DNA from: Culex pipiens pallens
Taxonomy: Eukaryota; Arthropoda; Insecta; Diptera; Culicidae
Assembly (NCBI RefSeq): GCF_016801865.2
Contig: NC_068937.1
Coordinates: forward strand, 70,391,373 to 70,455,372
Reading direction: 5' to 3'
DNA: 64,000 bases
Every line of letters begins with the position of its first letter. The stretch's first letter is position 1. Shown piece by piece: positions 33,531-45,425 of this stretch. Below the pieces are notes generated by a model. It saw only the letters and a list, made by a program, of their open reading frames with translations, was not told the origin of the DNA and ran no database searches. A program made the translations under genes and the position numbers.

Positions 33531-34818
33531 AATAAAAATAAAAGAAATATCTATTTTTTACTGCAACATAACCTAAAAACCCGAAATGACATCACACGAC
33601 AAAGGCACGACATCCTAAATAACAAAACCGTGCGACGTCGGTCGAATGTCGTACGACAATGTCGTACAATTTCGATCATCGATCGCACGACAAATACGAC
33701 ATTTTGGTGCAAAAACGTATGACATTCGCGCGAAAGTCGCACGACATTGTCGTGCGACGTCGTACGTTTGCACGGACGACAAACGACGGACGTCCGACGA
33801 ACTTTTCAGTCAGGGAGGGGAGAATAAATTTTTAAATTTGCAGGCCACGTGGCTTGTGCAAGATTCTTATGAGCACAAACGGGTTAAAATGGATGTTTAA
33901 ACTAAATTTAAAAATTAGGTTTACAAGCCTATTTGACAGTTAGTTTTTTCAAGTTATCAAAACGAGAGATATGGGCAAGAAAAACGAGTTAACATCTTCG
34001 ATTTTTTTTTGCACAGCTTCATACACTGCTCTTTTTAGCCATAGTTCAACCTAAACAATGTAAATGGGTCAATGTGAACTTGTTCTTCTTTTTTAACAAT
34101 CTTGCATTGACCCATTTACATTGTTGTTACATGTTAAAAGAGCAACATGGAGTTAGACTTTCTGTCCAGCTGAGTGTAAAGTGTTTCCTGCTCAGTATTG
34201 TCAGATTTCCAGAAAATTCTGGGAATACCTGAATTTTCAAATGCTCGACAGAATAAAGATAGACTCTCTAGATGCTCAATTCCAGGTTTCAAAAGATTTT
34301 GCAGACAGCCAAAAAAATGTGTTTTGTCTACAAAAGCCAAGTTGAAATAGGGTGATCAGGAGTACTATCAAAAACGGTTTAGACTTTGGATTATTGGTTC
34401 AACTTTACAGTTTTTTTTAATAACTACGGGTTTTTCTATGTTTATAGTACCTTTACAAATAAAAATCTAGAAATAGAAAAAAAAATTATTTTATAATTAT
34501 TTTCACAAAAATACCCGATTTTTTAAAAGTATTTATTTGTCAAAATCTTGGTGCTCTGGTGATACCATGGGCGTTAGAGAGTAAATATATATTCGTTAGG
34601 TAGCTACAGACTTTACAATACAAATTTGTCTGTATCTGTGTTTGTAGAAATTTTCAAATCTGGCAGCGCTGACTCCGACAGAACAATCCGACATTTTCAT
34701 CGGAATCAAAACGTCAAATTTTTGGTAGTAAACAAAAGGCAGTGGTTCGTCTTGTTGCCACCGTTGCCACAAATTCGAAGATTTTTTGGACATCAGATCA
34801 GATTCTTTAGTTGGCCAC
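33531..34818. other. Intergenic; CGAC-rich patch and a small palindrome
   Basis: 33,590-33,800 is dense in CGAC/GTCG words (GTCGTACGAC, ATTGTCGTGCGACGTCG), like a patch at 23.7 kb. ACAATGTAAATGGGTCAATG (34,054) is mirrored by CATTGACCCATTTACATTGT (34,105), a small hairpin. No gene is seen. Confidence 0.5.
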
Positions 34819-37800
34819 CACCGAGCTTACTGGCGCGAGCTGTACACCGTCAAGTATTCGGACCATTTGACCGGGCTGATCAGTGTGGCCCACGAGAAGA
34901 ATATTTTTATCACGCGCTTCACCAGGTGTCACGCCGGAGATTATTCCACTGTTGCGCGGAGTGGTCACCAACCCGAACTGTGCAGCTCGGACATGAGGAT
35001 CAGCTCGTCCGATATCAAGATGGAAACGGAAAACGAGGACGGAATCTGCCAGGAGGATGCGACGGCATTCTTGTCGCAGATTGTGTACCATCCGCGGCTG
35101 GCGCTGAAAAATGCCATCGCAAACTGGTTGCCGAAGATTTATCAAGGTAAAATTGCGATTCGTGTGCGTTTGACTTGATTGATTCAAGTTTAATTTACTT
35201 GCAGAAAAGGAAGCCGATCAGCAAACCGCAACCGGCTGTACCGATGTGAGTACCGATGGAATTGGAAAAGCTTTTCCCTCTCAACTAATCCACCCTTTTC
35301 CCCCCATGCACAGTGGTCATGTCCATCATTCCAATCATTCCATCGGTCAACACGTGCATGACGCTGACGAGCACCAGCACGACGACGACGACCACCGCGA
35401 ACCCGATGCACTATGGGCCATCTCCATACAAACAGGCGGCCAAATTATTTTTTTGCTTTTTAAATGTTTTTTTGATACAAATTTAGGTAATTGTATGGTA
35501 TTGAAATGATATACGTCGATTTTTATGACTTTTCATGTTTTTCAATAGTTGATTGTTTATAATAAATAGTCTTTTCATACATTTGCAAGTGAAACAGAAT
35601 TGCATATATATTATATTGCAAGTTTATATTATTAAATTATGGATAAGCTCCTCCCCCCCACTTTAAGGACACAACCCCTCCCTCCTCTTTCTTTCACCCC
35701 CCCCCCCCCTCTCCTCCTCCCCAACCAACAAATTTTTGTTAAGCGTAATAAATTCATTTTAAGTCAAATATTTATTATTTCCTGCTGTGTTTCTTTTTGT
35801 GAGTCCATGCCGTATAACTTGAGACCACCCCCCTCCCCCCCCTCCCACCCTTATGGGCATAAATTGCGAATATTTTAATTGTTAAATCAAATAACAGAAA
35901 AATTAATTTTATCCAAAATATTAATTATGAAGTAAAACGATAAAATACAAACCATATTCTTAAAATTCATTTGATTATAGAGTTTGTGACAGCTTCAGGA
36001 TATGTTAAAGGTACTTTTTATGATGTTTTGTACTAACCAACATAGAACTTAAATGTGGATCAGTTTCATAAATTGATCGCTGAAATTCATCATGCTAAGT
36101 CAACATTTTGCTGAATACTTTTTTCGGTATCAAACTGAGATTCTCCAGTTTCGCTTGAGAAACTTCGGTACGAATACCTTATTTTGACTAAGGTACTCAA
36201 TTTTGAATGTAGGCAACAGAAAATTCCAATAAAGTCATTTCGAACTTCTTGAAACCAGGTATTGATTTTTGAAGCGACGATGCCCACGAAGTATGTAGCA
36301 AAGCAAGTGAAATAAACGGGCGCATATGTAGATTGCAGCAAATTTTGATAAAACGTAAATGTTCAAAATGGCATATCTCCGAAAACGCAAAAAATCGCAG
36401 GCTGGAAATTTCAGCAATGTTAGATTATAATCCAATCTTTCAAGTGATCTTAGTTTCATGTTTAGCATCGGTTAGCAAAAAAAGTTCTCGATTAACAAAC
36501 ACAAAAAAATATGATTCGTCAAAAAAATGCTCCAATTATTCGATGAAAACTTCAGTTTTTGGTTTGGAAACAACATTTTATCTATTAATAGTTTCAAAGC
36601 TTATCTCATTACCTTTCCAACGATGTATATTTGTCCTAATAAAACATTTAAAATGGCTGAGCTATGTTAAAATTAAACAATCAGCCTTTTTTACGAAAAA
36701 CGCTTGTTTTTTACTCCATTTTTTGACTTTCAGCTTGCGTATCTCCGTAATGAACAAACTTAGAGCTTTGAAAATTTGGATTTTTCTTAGTTAGAATGTT
36801 TACTTTCGAGAAAAAAATACCATAAAATATTTGGAGAAGGTCACTTTTTTGAAACTTGGCCACCCAATGTACCATAGTGCGATGCCCGTGCTCGAGGTCA
36901 ACACGACGCAGCTGCAGCTTTTCGCGGACGTTTGCAGCACCGTAATGAGCGCTCCGGAAAGCGAGCCCGCGCCGATCATGAACTCGCTCGTATCCGCCAC
37001 CAAGGATGTCACCAACGAATCACTGCCAAATCCGGTGGCCGCCGCCGTGACGAACCTTGCCATCCCGTCGACCATCTCCATCTCGAGCTTTCCCGGCCCG
37101 ATCATGAGCATTAATACGACGGACGTGATCGAAGACTGCGCCGAAGACAAAGATAACATGAGCGAACCGTTGAAGGACGACGCCGTGATTGAGAACGACC
37201 TGGAGCAGCAGCAGCTGGATGAATCGGTGGAGAAGCTAAAATCGCTGGAAATACCGTTGCTCGTGGACAAGGAACCTCAAGACCGAGGAGGAAGTGCAAG
37301 CCAAGCATGATCTGAACGACGCGAGCGAGGAAAACATGACCGTAAACGATGAGGTGGTAATCAACCAGTAATCAACAACATTGAAGAGGACGACGGCGGC
37401 GTGAAGGCGGTTGAACCGATAGAGTGCGGAAGTAGTCTGATTTCGCCGAAGCACATGATGAAGACGCACTTTGACGACGTGATGACGTCGGAGACGACAT
37501 CGGTAAGCGGGTGGGGATTTGTGAAAGTTTTAGCCTGAGTTGAAAATTTTATTTCTTTTCTAGACCTGTTCCGGAAGCAAGCAGGTCGAGAGTTCGGACA
37601 CGTCGTTGATTTCGAACGCGGAGCTGGCCGAGTTTAAGTAGGTCGTACATGTTGTTTCGTTTGCAGCAAGCCTCAACTCTACTCGTTTTCAGGAACGCCC
37701 ACGCAAAGAAACTCACGTGCGTCGACATCATGCTGATGTGCGACCTGTTCTATCTGCCGTTGGAGCAGTCCTCCAGCTTTTGGCCGAATTTCACTGGCTC

Positions 37801-37953
37801 AAGATAAACGCCCAGGTGCTGTGCAAAAACCGGTCACGCAAGCCAAGCTTGGCGACAACTCCGACGGCGGGGGATTCGAAATGTGCAGCCAGTGGCCAGT
37901 TCGCCAACTGGTCCACAAGGTTCGAGACTTCCCAGTGCCGATTGTTGTGTCAG
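34819..37953 (+). pseudogene. Oga: O-GlcNAcase (protein O-GlcNAc hydrolase), broken intron-containing copy
   Basis: O-GlcNAcase removes O-GlcNAc from nuclear and cytosolic proteins. Recognisable pieces, in family order: HRAYWRELYTV (34819 on), PEIIPLLRGVVTNPN (about 34938), an acidic block DIKMETENEDG, ALKNAIANWLPK, then exons at 35205-35245, 35314-35436, 36878-37502 (NSLVSATKDVTNESLPNP), 37564-37637 and 37693-37953 (DLFYLPLEQ, LLAEFHWLK). Several splice sites are canonical, so this is a DNA-level copy, not a retrocopy. Damage: the N-terminal exons are absent; much of the catalytic domain is deleted between AHEKNIF and PEIIPLL; there are frameshifts near 34,905, 34,970, 37,280, 37,370 and 37,775, and a phase mismatch at 35,314. 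AT-rich repeats separate exons 3 and 4. Identity is by recall of the family, without alignment. Confidence 0.78.
35437..36877. other. AT-rich repeat block between O-GlcNAcase pieces
   Basis: It starts abruptly after the codons for YKQAA and holds C-rich tracts (about 35,690-35,720 and 35,828-35,850). It also holds sequence in the style of fold-back arms (ATCTCCGTAATGAACAAAC, CTTTCCAACGATGTATA). It is either a repeat-filled intron or inserted DNA. Confidence 0.5.
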
Positions 37954-38036
37954 GTGAGTACATTCCGCATTGTAGTTATCACTCCCTTAAAAAAATATTC
38001 GAGAGTTGCTCCGTTGAATCTATTATTTGATGTAGC

Positions 38037-38271
38037 TACACAGAAAAAAATATGTGAATTTACTCGACACGGAAAAAATGAATCACATGTAAACTCAGTT
38101 GATGTAAACTTGAGATTCGACGTAAACGGTTGAATCAAACGTAAAATCATGTTTTTACGTATAATTTGTGGCAAATTTACATAAAATTGCACTTAAATTT
38201 AAATGTTTAATGACGTGCAAAAGTGTTACATCATAAATGATGTAACATTCGGAAATATTTTTTTGTGTGTA
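38037..38271. mobile_element. MITE with TACACAGAAAAAA ends
   Basis: TACACAGAAAAAAATATG at 38037 mirrors ATATTTTTTTGTGTGTA ending at 38271. The interior has TGTAAA and TTTACA words in both orientations and the palindrome TTACATCATAAATGATGTAA. Single ends of the same type occur at 22231, 21532 and 38628. Confidence 0.65.
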
Positions 38272-38635
38272 AGAAAAAACTTTTGTATCACGGTACAGAA
38301 AGATTTGTTCTACTTCAGGTCAATCAAGAAAACATTTTGATCAAGAATGAATTAAACATTTAATCTTCCTGGACTGGTATTTACGAAAGCTTTTGAAAAT
38401 TACATCAGATTCTAGATTCAACGGAGCAAAAAAAAATTTGGGTTTTGTGAATTTACGTTAGTTTCATCGGAATTTTACATGTTTTGGGACCAATTTTGTT
38501 CGAAAAGTTTATATCGGATGGCATTTAAATTTCAAATGAATTGGATGTAAATTCGCATCATTAATGACGTGCACTTTTGGTACATCATAAATGATGTAAA
38601 TTTACACAATTTTTTTTTTCTGTGTATTGCAAGTT
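38272..38635. other. AT-rich, partial MITE of the same family
   Basis: Contains ACATCATAAATGATGTAAA and a right end TTTTTTTTTCTGTGTA (to 38628), but no clean left end. Nothing coding. Confidence 0.5.
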
Positions 38636-38956
38636 TCTGCTCGAACCTAGGAGTCCGAAGGCTTGAATGGGGAGAGCACCCAAACCTCTTTCTACTCCAA
38701 GGAACCTTCCACCCCAGTGTTAAAACTGACGACCTTTGGATTGTGAGTCCAACGAAGCAGGCTTGGTTTGGTGTGTTGTTTGTACTTATGGCAGGGAGAG
38801 TACTCCCATACCTGGTATGACTTAACGGCCTAACAACCAAGGCCGGGACCGACATTTTACTTCCTCATCCGATGGAAGGTTGCAGCAGATGGGAATCGAA
38901 CCCAGAATCATCCGCTTACAAAGCGGACAGCGTTACCATTCGGCCACGCACTGCAG
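38636..38956 (-). mobile_element. Composite tRNA-derived SINE with tRNA-Thr-like head
   Basis: On the minus strand: tRNA-like head (38882-38954), body with CCATCGGATGAGGAAGTAA and CCAGGTATGGGAGTACTC, second tRNA-like unit with GTTGGACTCACAATCCAAA and GTCGTCAGTT, then AGCCTTCGGACTCCTAGG. Body and second unit are shared with the SINE at 15440-16016, but the heads are unrelated (Thr-like here, Glu-like there). Confidence 0.7.
38882..38954 (-). repeat. tRNA-Thr(UGU)-like SINE head
   Basis: The acceptor strands GCAGTGC and CTGCTGC pair at six of seven positions, with two wobbles. The D-arm is TGGCCGAATGG. The anticodon arm is perfect: TCCGC, loop TTTGTAA (anticodon TGT), GCGGA. The T-arm is TGGGTTCGATTCCCA. 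It is the best-folding tRNA in the window, but it is joined to a SINE body, so I call it a SINE head; a free tRNA gene is a minor alternative. Confidence 0.6.
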
Positions 38957-39411
38957 CTGTAAATAAATGTAAATAAATGTGATCAGTTAATAATAAAACG
39001 AAAAATACAACAAAGATGAAGAGCATTAGGCCATACCACTTAGCATGTAAAAGAAATGTAATTATTATAAGAAAGTTCAATAAAGACATATTTAATATAT
39101 AAAAAAAAATCAGTTACTAGCTACGGGACTGCTCTATAACCGTTCCGCCAAACTCGGCCCGTTCGGGCCGTTCGGGCGAACGCATCATAGGGACGTGGCG
39201 TTACATCGTGCTGCCACCTGGTTTTTTCAAGTGCAAGAGTGGAAAAGTGCTAAGTCATCGTCTAAAAATAGACGGCGTCCTATCTCGCCCAGCAAAATGA
39301 AGTCGATAAAGTAGACGGTTTCGATGAGAAGAAGTGGAAAACGTGATCTAAAAATAGCGACGATAAATTGATTGTGTTCCGTGTTCCACCCAACCGAAAC
39401 CTCCTGGATCC
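38957..39411. mobile_element. Intergenic with a truncated copy of the 15.5-kb MITE
   Basis: From 39187 to 39363 the sequence ATAGGGACGTGGCGTTACAT and onward matches the reverse complement of the MITE at 15518-15723, ending after AAAATAGCGACG. Upstream is AT-rich with a small GGCCCGTTCGGGCC palindrome near 39,157. Confidence 0.65.
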
Positions 39412-39745
39412 CCCCTCGCCTCTCCCCTTAATCCCATCCCATTTCTATGGAACTATCCATAAACCCTCTTTTCATAAATTTCAGACCCCCTCCCTCAACT
39501 GTCCACGTGGTTTATGGATGGTCCCTATGTAGGAAATCCAAATATTTATCTTTCTAAATATGTAGACACTATGTGGGGTTTCTTCATTTCTTGTGCAACT
39601 ACAGCCAAAATGCGGAAAAAATGGGATTTTTTTAAAGGAACTTATAGATTTTAAAATTATTTGATTTTTTTTTTAATTTTTGATATTAATGATTTTACAA
39701 AAGATCTAAAAATCTAAAAACCTAAAAATGTAAAAATCTAAAATT
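39412..39745 (+). repeat. Unique segment duplicated at 45021 (copy 1)
   Basis: By eye this is identical to 45021-45354, 5,609 bp downstream in the same orientation, and the match runs on into the start of the octamer array. It contains a small MITE-like palindrome ACTATCCATAAACC ... GGTTTATGGATGGT at about 39,452-39,523. Confidence 0.95.
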
Positions 39746-42700
39746 TTAGAATTTTAGAATTTTAGAATTTTAGAATTTTAGAATTTTAGAATTTTAGAAT
39801 TTTATAATTTTAGAATTTTAGAATTTTAGAATTTTAGAATTTTATAATTTTATAATTTTAGAATTTTAGAATTTTAGAATTTTAGAATTTTAGAATTTTA
39901 GAATTTTAGAATTTTAGAATTTTAGAATTTTAGAATTTTAGAATTTTAGAATTTTAGAATTTTAGAATTTTAGAATTTTAGAATTTTAGAATTTTAGAAT
40001 TTTAGAATTTTAGAATTTTAGAATTTTAGAATTTTAGAATTTTAGAATTTTAGAATTTTAGAATTTTAGAATTTTAGAATTTTAGAATTTTAGAATTTTA
40101 GAATTTTAGAATTTTAGAATTTTAGAATTTTAGAATTTTAGAATTTTAGAATTTTAGAATTTTAGAATTTTAGAATTTTAGAATTTTAGAATTTTAGAAT
40201 TTTAGAATTTTAGAATTTTAGAATTTTAGAATTTTAGAATTTTAGAATTTTAGAATTTTAGAATTTTAGAATTTTAGAATTTTAGAATTTTAGAATTTTA
40301 GAATTTTAGAATTTTAGAATTTTAGAATTTTAGAATTTTAGAATTTTAGAATTTTAGAATTTTAGAATTTTAGAATTTTAGAATTTTAGAATTTTAGAAT
40401 TTTAGAATTTTAGAATTTTAGAATTTTAGAATTTTAGAATTTTAGAATTTTAGAATTTTAGAATTTTAGAATTTTAGAATTTTAGAATTTTAGAATTTTA
40501 GAATTTTAGAATTTTAGAATTTTAGAATTTTAGAATTTTAGAATTTTAGAATTTTAGAATTTTAGAATTTTAGAATTTTAGAATTTTAGAATTTTAGAAT
40601 TTTAGAATTTTAGAATTTTAGAATTTTAGAATTTTAGAATTTTAGAATTTTAGAATTTTAGAATTTAGAATTTTAGAATTTTAGAATTTTAGAATTTTAG
40701 AATTTTAGAATTTTAGAATTTTAGAATTTTAGAATTTTAGAATTTTAGAATTTTAGAATTTTAGAATTTTAGAATTTTAGAATTTTAGAATTTTAGAATT
40801 TTAGAATTTTAGAATTTTAGAATTTTAGAATTTTAGAATTTTAGAATTTTAGAATTTTAGAATTTTAGAATTTTAGAATTTTAGAATTTTAGAATTTTAG
40901 AATTTTAGAATTTTAGAATTTTAGAATTTTAGAATTTTAGAATTTTAGAATTTTAGAATTTTAGAATTTTAGAATTTTAGAATTTTAGAATTTTAGAATT
41001 TTAGAATTTTAGAATTTTAGAATTTTAGAATTTTAGAATTTTAGAATTTTAGAATTTTAGAATTTTAGAATTTTAGAATTTTAGAATTTTAGAATTTTAG
41101 AATTTTAGAATTTTAGAATTTTAGAATTTTAGAATTTTAGAATTTTAGAATTTTAGAATTTTAGAATTTTAGAATTTTAGAATTTTAGAATTTTAGAATT
41201 TTAGAATTTTAGAATTTTAGAATTTTAGAATTTTAGAATTTTAGAATTTTAGAATTTTAGAATTTTAGAATTTTAGAATTTTAGAATTTTAGAATTTTAG
41301 AATTTTAGAATTTTAGAATTTTAGAATTTTAGAATTTTAGAATTTTAGAATTTTAGAATTTTAGAATTTTAGAATTTTAGAATTTTAGAATTTTAGAATT
41401 TTAGAATTTTAGAATTTTAGAATTTTAGAATTTTAGAATTTTAGAATTTTAGAATTTTAGAATTTTAGAATTTTAGAATTTAGAATTTTAGAATTTTAGA
41501 ATTTTAGAATTTTAGAATTTTAGAATTTTAGAATTTTAGAATTTTAGAATTTTAGAATTTTAGAATTTTAGAATTTTAGAATTTTAGAATTTTAGAATTT
41601 TAGAATTTTAGAATTTTAGAATTTTAGAATTTTAGAATTTTAGAATTTTAGAATTTTAGAATTTTAGAATTTTAGAATTTTAGAATTTTAGAATTTTAGA
41701 ATTTTAGAATTTTAGAATTTTAGAATTTTAGAATTTTAGAATTTTAGAATTTTAGAATTTTAGAATTTTAGAATTTAGAATTTTAGAATTTTAGAATTTT
41801 AGAATTTTAGAATTTTAGAATTTTAGAATTTTAGAATTTTAGAATTTTAGAATTTTAGAATTTTAGAATTTTAGAATTTTAGAATTTTAGAATTTTAGAA
41901 TTTTAGAATTTTAGAATTTTAGAATTTTAGAATTTTAGAATTTTAGAATTTTAGAATTTTAGAATTTTAGAATTTTAGAATTTTAGAATTTTAGAATTTT
42001 AGAATTTTAGAATTTAGAATTTTAGAATTTTAGAATTTTAGAATTTTAGAATTTTAGAATTTTAGAATTTTAGAATTTTAGAATTTTAGAATTTTTAGAA
42101 TTTTAGAATTTTAGAATTTTAGAATTTTAGAATTTTAGAATTTTAGAATTTTAGAATTTTAGAATTTTAGAATTTTAGAATTTTAGAATTTTAGAATTTT
42201 AGTATTTTAGAATTTTAGAATTTTAGAATTTTAGAATTTTAGAATTTTAGAATTTTAGAATTTTAGAATTTTAGAATTTTAGAATTTTAGAATTTTAGAA
42301 TTTTAGAATTTTAGAATTTTAGAATTTTAGAATTTTAGAATTTTAGAATTTTAGAATTTAGAATTTTAGAATTTTAGAATTTTAGAATTTTAGAATTTTA
42401 GAATTTTAGAATTTTATAATTTTAGAATTTTAGAATTTTAGAATTTTAGAATTTTAGAATTTTAGAATTTTAGAATTTTAGAATTTTAGAATTTTAGAAT
42501 TTTAGAATTTTAGAATTTTAGAATTTTAGAATTTTAGAATTTTAGAATTTTAGAATTTTAGAATTTTAGAATTTTAGAATTTTAGAATTTTAGAATTTTA
42601 GAATTTTAGAATTTTAGAATTTTAGAATTTTAGAATTTTAGAATTTTAGAATTTTAGAATTTTAGAATTATAGAATTTTAGAATTTTAGAATTTTAGAAT

Positions 42701-45020
42701 TTTAGAATTTTAGAATTTTAGAATTTTAGAATTTTAGAATTTTAGAATTTTAGAATTTTAGAATTTAGAATTTTAGAATTTTAGAATTTTAGAATTTTAG
42801 AATTTTAGAATTTTAGAATTTTAGAATTTTAGAATTTTAGAATTTTAGAATTTTAGAATTTTAGAATTTTAGAATTTTAGAATTTTAGAATTTTAGAATT
42901 TTAGAATTTTAGAATTTTAGAATTTTAGAATTTTAGAATTTTAGAATTTTAGAATTTTAGAATTTTAGAATTTTAGAATTTTAGAATTTTAGAATTTTAG
43001 AATTTTAGAATTTTAGAATTTTAGAATTTTAGAATTTTAGAATTTTAGAATTTTAGAATTTTAGAATTTTAGAATTTTAGAATTTTAGAATTTTAGAATT
43101 TTAGAATTTTAGAATTTTAGAATTTTAGAATTTTAGAATTTTAGAATTTTAGAATTTTAGAATTTTAGAATTTTAGAATTTTAGAATTTTAGAATTTTAG
43201 AATTTTAGAATTTTAGAATTTTAGAATTTTAGAATTTTAGAATTTTAGAATTTTAGAATTTTAGAATTTTAGAATTTTAGAATTTTAGAATTTTAGAATT
43301 TTAGAATTTTAGAATTTTAGAATTTTAGAATTTTAGAATTTTAGAATTTTAGAATTTTAGAATTTTAGAATTTTAGAATTTTAGAATTTTAGAATTTTAG
43401 AATTTTAGAATTTTAGAATTTTAGAATTTTAGAATTTTAGAATTTTAGAATTTTAGAATTTTAGAATTTTAGAATTTTAGAATTTTAGAATTTTAGAATT
43501 TTAGAATTTTAGAATTTTAGAATTTTAGAATTTTAGAATTTTAGAATTTTAGAATTTTAGAATTTTAGAATTTTAGAATTTTAGAATTTTAGAATTTTAG
43601 AATTTTAGAATTTTAGAATTTTAGAATTTTAGAATTTTAGAATTTTAGAATTTTAGAATTTTAGAATTTTAGAATTTTAGAATTTTAGAATTTTAGAATT
43701 TTAGAATTTTAGAATTTTAGAATTTTAGAATTTTAGAATTTTAGAATTTTAGAATTTAGATTTTAGAATTTTAGAATTTTAGAATTTTAGAATTGTAGAA
43801 TTTTAGAATTTTAGAATTTTAGAATTTTGGAATTTTAGAATTTTAGAATTTTAGAATTTTAGAATTTTAGAATTTTAGAATTTTAGAATTTTAGAATTTT
43901 AGAATTTTAGAATTTTAGAATTTTAGAATTTTAGAATTTTAGAATTTTAGAATTTTAGAATTTTAGAATTTTAGAATTTTAGAATTTTAGAATTTTAGAA
44001 TTTAGAATTTTAGAATTTTAGAATTTTAGAATTTTAGAATTTTAGAATTTTAGAATTTTAGAATTTTAGAATTTTAGAATTTTAGAATTTTAGAATTTTA
44101 GAATTTTAGAATTTTAGAATTTTAGAATTTTAGAATTTTAGAATTTTAGAATTTTAGAATTTTAGAATTTTAGAATTTTAGAATTTTAGAATTTTAGAAT
44201 TTTAGAATTTTAGAATTTTAGAATTTTAGAATTTTAGAATTTTAGAATTTTAGAATTTTAGAATTTTAGAATTTTAGAATTTTAGAATTTTAGAATTTTA
44301 GAATTTTAGAATTTTAGAATTTTAGAATTTTAGAATTTTAGAATTTTAGAATTTTAGAATTTTAGAATTTTAGAATTTTAGAATTTTAGAATTTTAGAAT
44401 TTTAGAATTTAGAATTTTAGAATTTTAGAATTTTAGAATTTTAGAATTTTAGAATTTTAGAATTTTAGAATTTTAGAATTTTAGAATTTTAGAATTTTAG
44501 AATTTTAGAATTTTAGAATTTTAGAATTTTAGAATTTTAGAATTTTAGAATTTTAGAATTTTAGAATTTTAGAATTTTAGAATTTTAGAATTTTAGAATT
44601 TTAGAATTTTAGAATTTTAGAATTTTAGAATTTTAGAATTTTAGAATTTTAGAATTTTAGAATTTTAGAATTTTAGAATTTTAGAATTTTAGAATTTTAG
44701 AATTTTAGAATTTTAGAATTTTAGAATTTTAGAATTTTAGAATTTTAGAATTTTAGAATTTTAGAATTTTAGAATTTTAGAATTTTAGAATTTTAGAATT
44801 TTAGAATTTTAGAATTTTAGAATTTTAGAATTTTAGAATTTTAGAATTTTAGAATTTTAGAATTTTAGAATTTTAGAATTTTAGAATTTTAGAATTTTAG
44901 AATTTTAGAATTTTAGAATTTTAGAATTTTAGAATTTTAGAATTTTAGAATTTTAGAATTTTAGAATTTTAGAATTTTAGAATTTTAGAATTTTAGAATT
45001 TTAGAATTTTAGAATTTTAG
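39746..45020 (+). repeat. Octamer satellite (TTTTAGAA)n, 5.3 kb
   Basis: About 660 copies, nearly perfect, with rare 7- or 9-bp units and rare substitutions (TATAATTT at the left edge, TAGTATTT at 42,200). The 8-mer contains TAG, so no long frame exists. The array ends mid-unit at the start of the duplicated segment. Confidence 0.98.
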
Positions 45021-45354
45021 CCCCTCGCCTCTCCCCTTAATCCCATCCCATTTCTATGGAACTATCCATAAACCCTCTTTTCATAAATTTCAGACCCCCT
45101 CCCTCAACTGTCCACGTGGTTTATGGATGGTCCCTATGTAGGAAATCCAAATATTTATCTTTCTAAATATGTAGACACTATGTGGGGTTTCTTCATTTCT
45201 TGTGCAACTACAGCCAAAATGCGGAAAAAATGGGATTTTTTTAAAGGAACTTATAGATTTTAAAATTATTTGATTTTTTTTTTAATTTTTGATATTAATG
45301 ATTTTACAAAAGATCTAAAAATCTAAAAACCTAAAAATGTAAAAATCTAAAATT
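45021..45354 (+). repeat. Unique segment duplicated from 39412 (copy 2)
   Basis: Apparently identical to 39412-39745 and followed by a few TTTTAGAA units before degenerate sequence begins near 45,426. Confidence 0.95.
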
Positions 45355-45425
45355 TTAGAATTTTAGAATTTTAGAATTTTAGAATTTTAGAACTTTAGAA
45401 TTTTAGAATTTTAGAATTTTAGAAT

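Noticed and set aside
36831..37310. An independent 159-codon gene
   Set aside because: It is the acidic linker exon of the O-GlcNAcase copy; the first codons lie before a likely splice acceptor and the frame breaks at about 37,280.
38882..38954. A functional tRNA-Thr(UGU) gene
   Set aside because: The fold is good, but the sequence is continuous with a SINE body shared with another copy and has an imperfect acceptor stem. A SINE head is more likely, though not certain.
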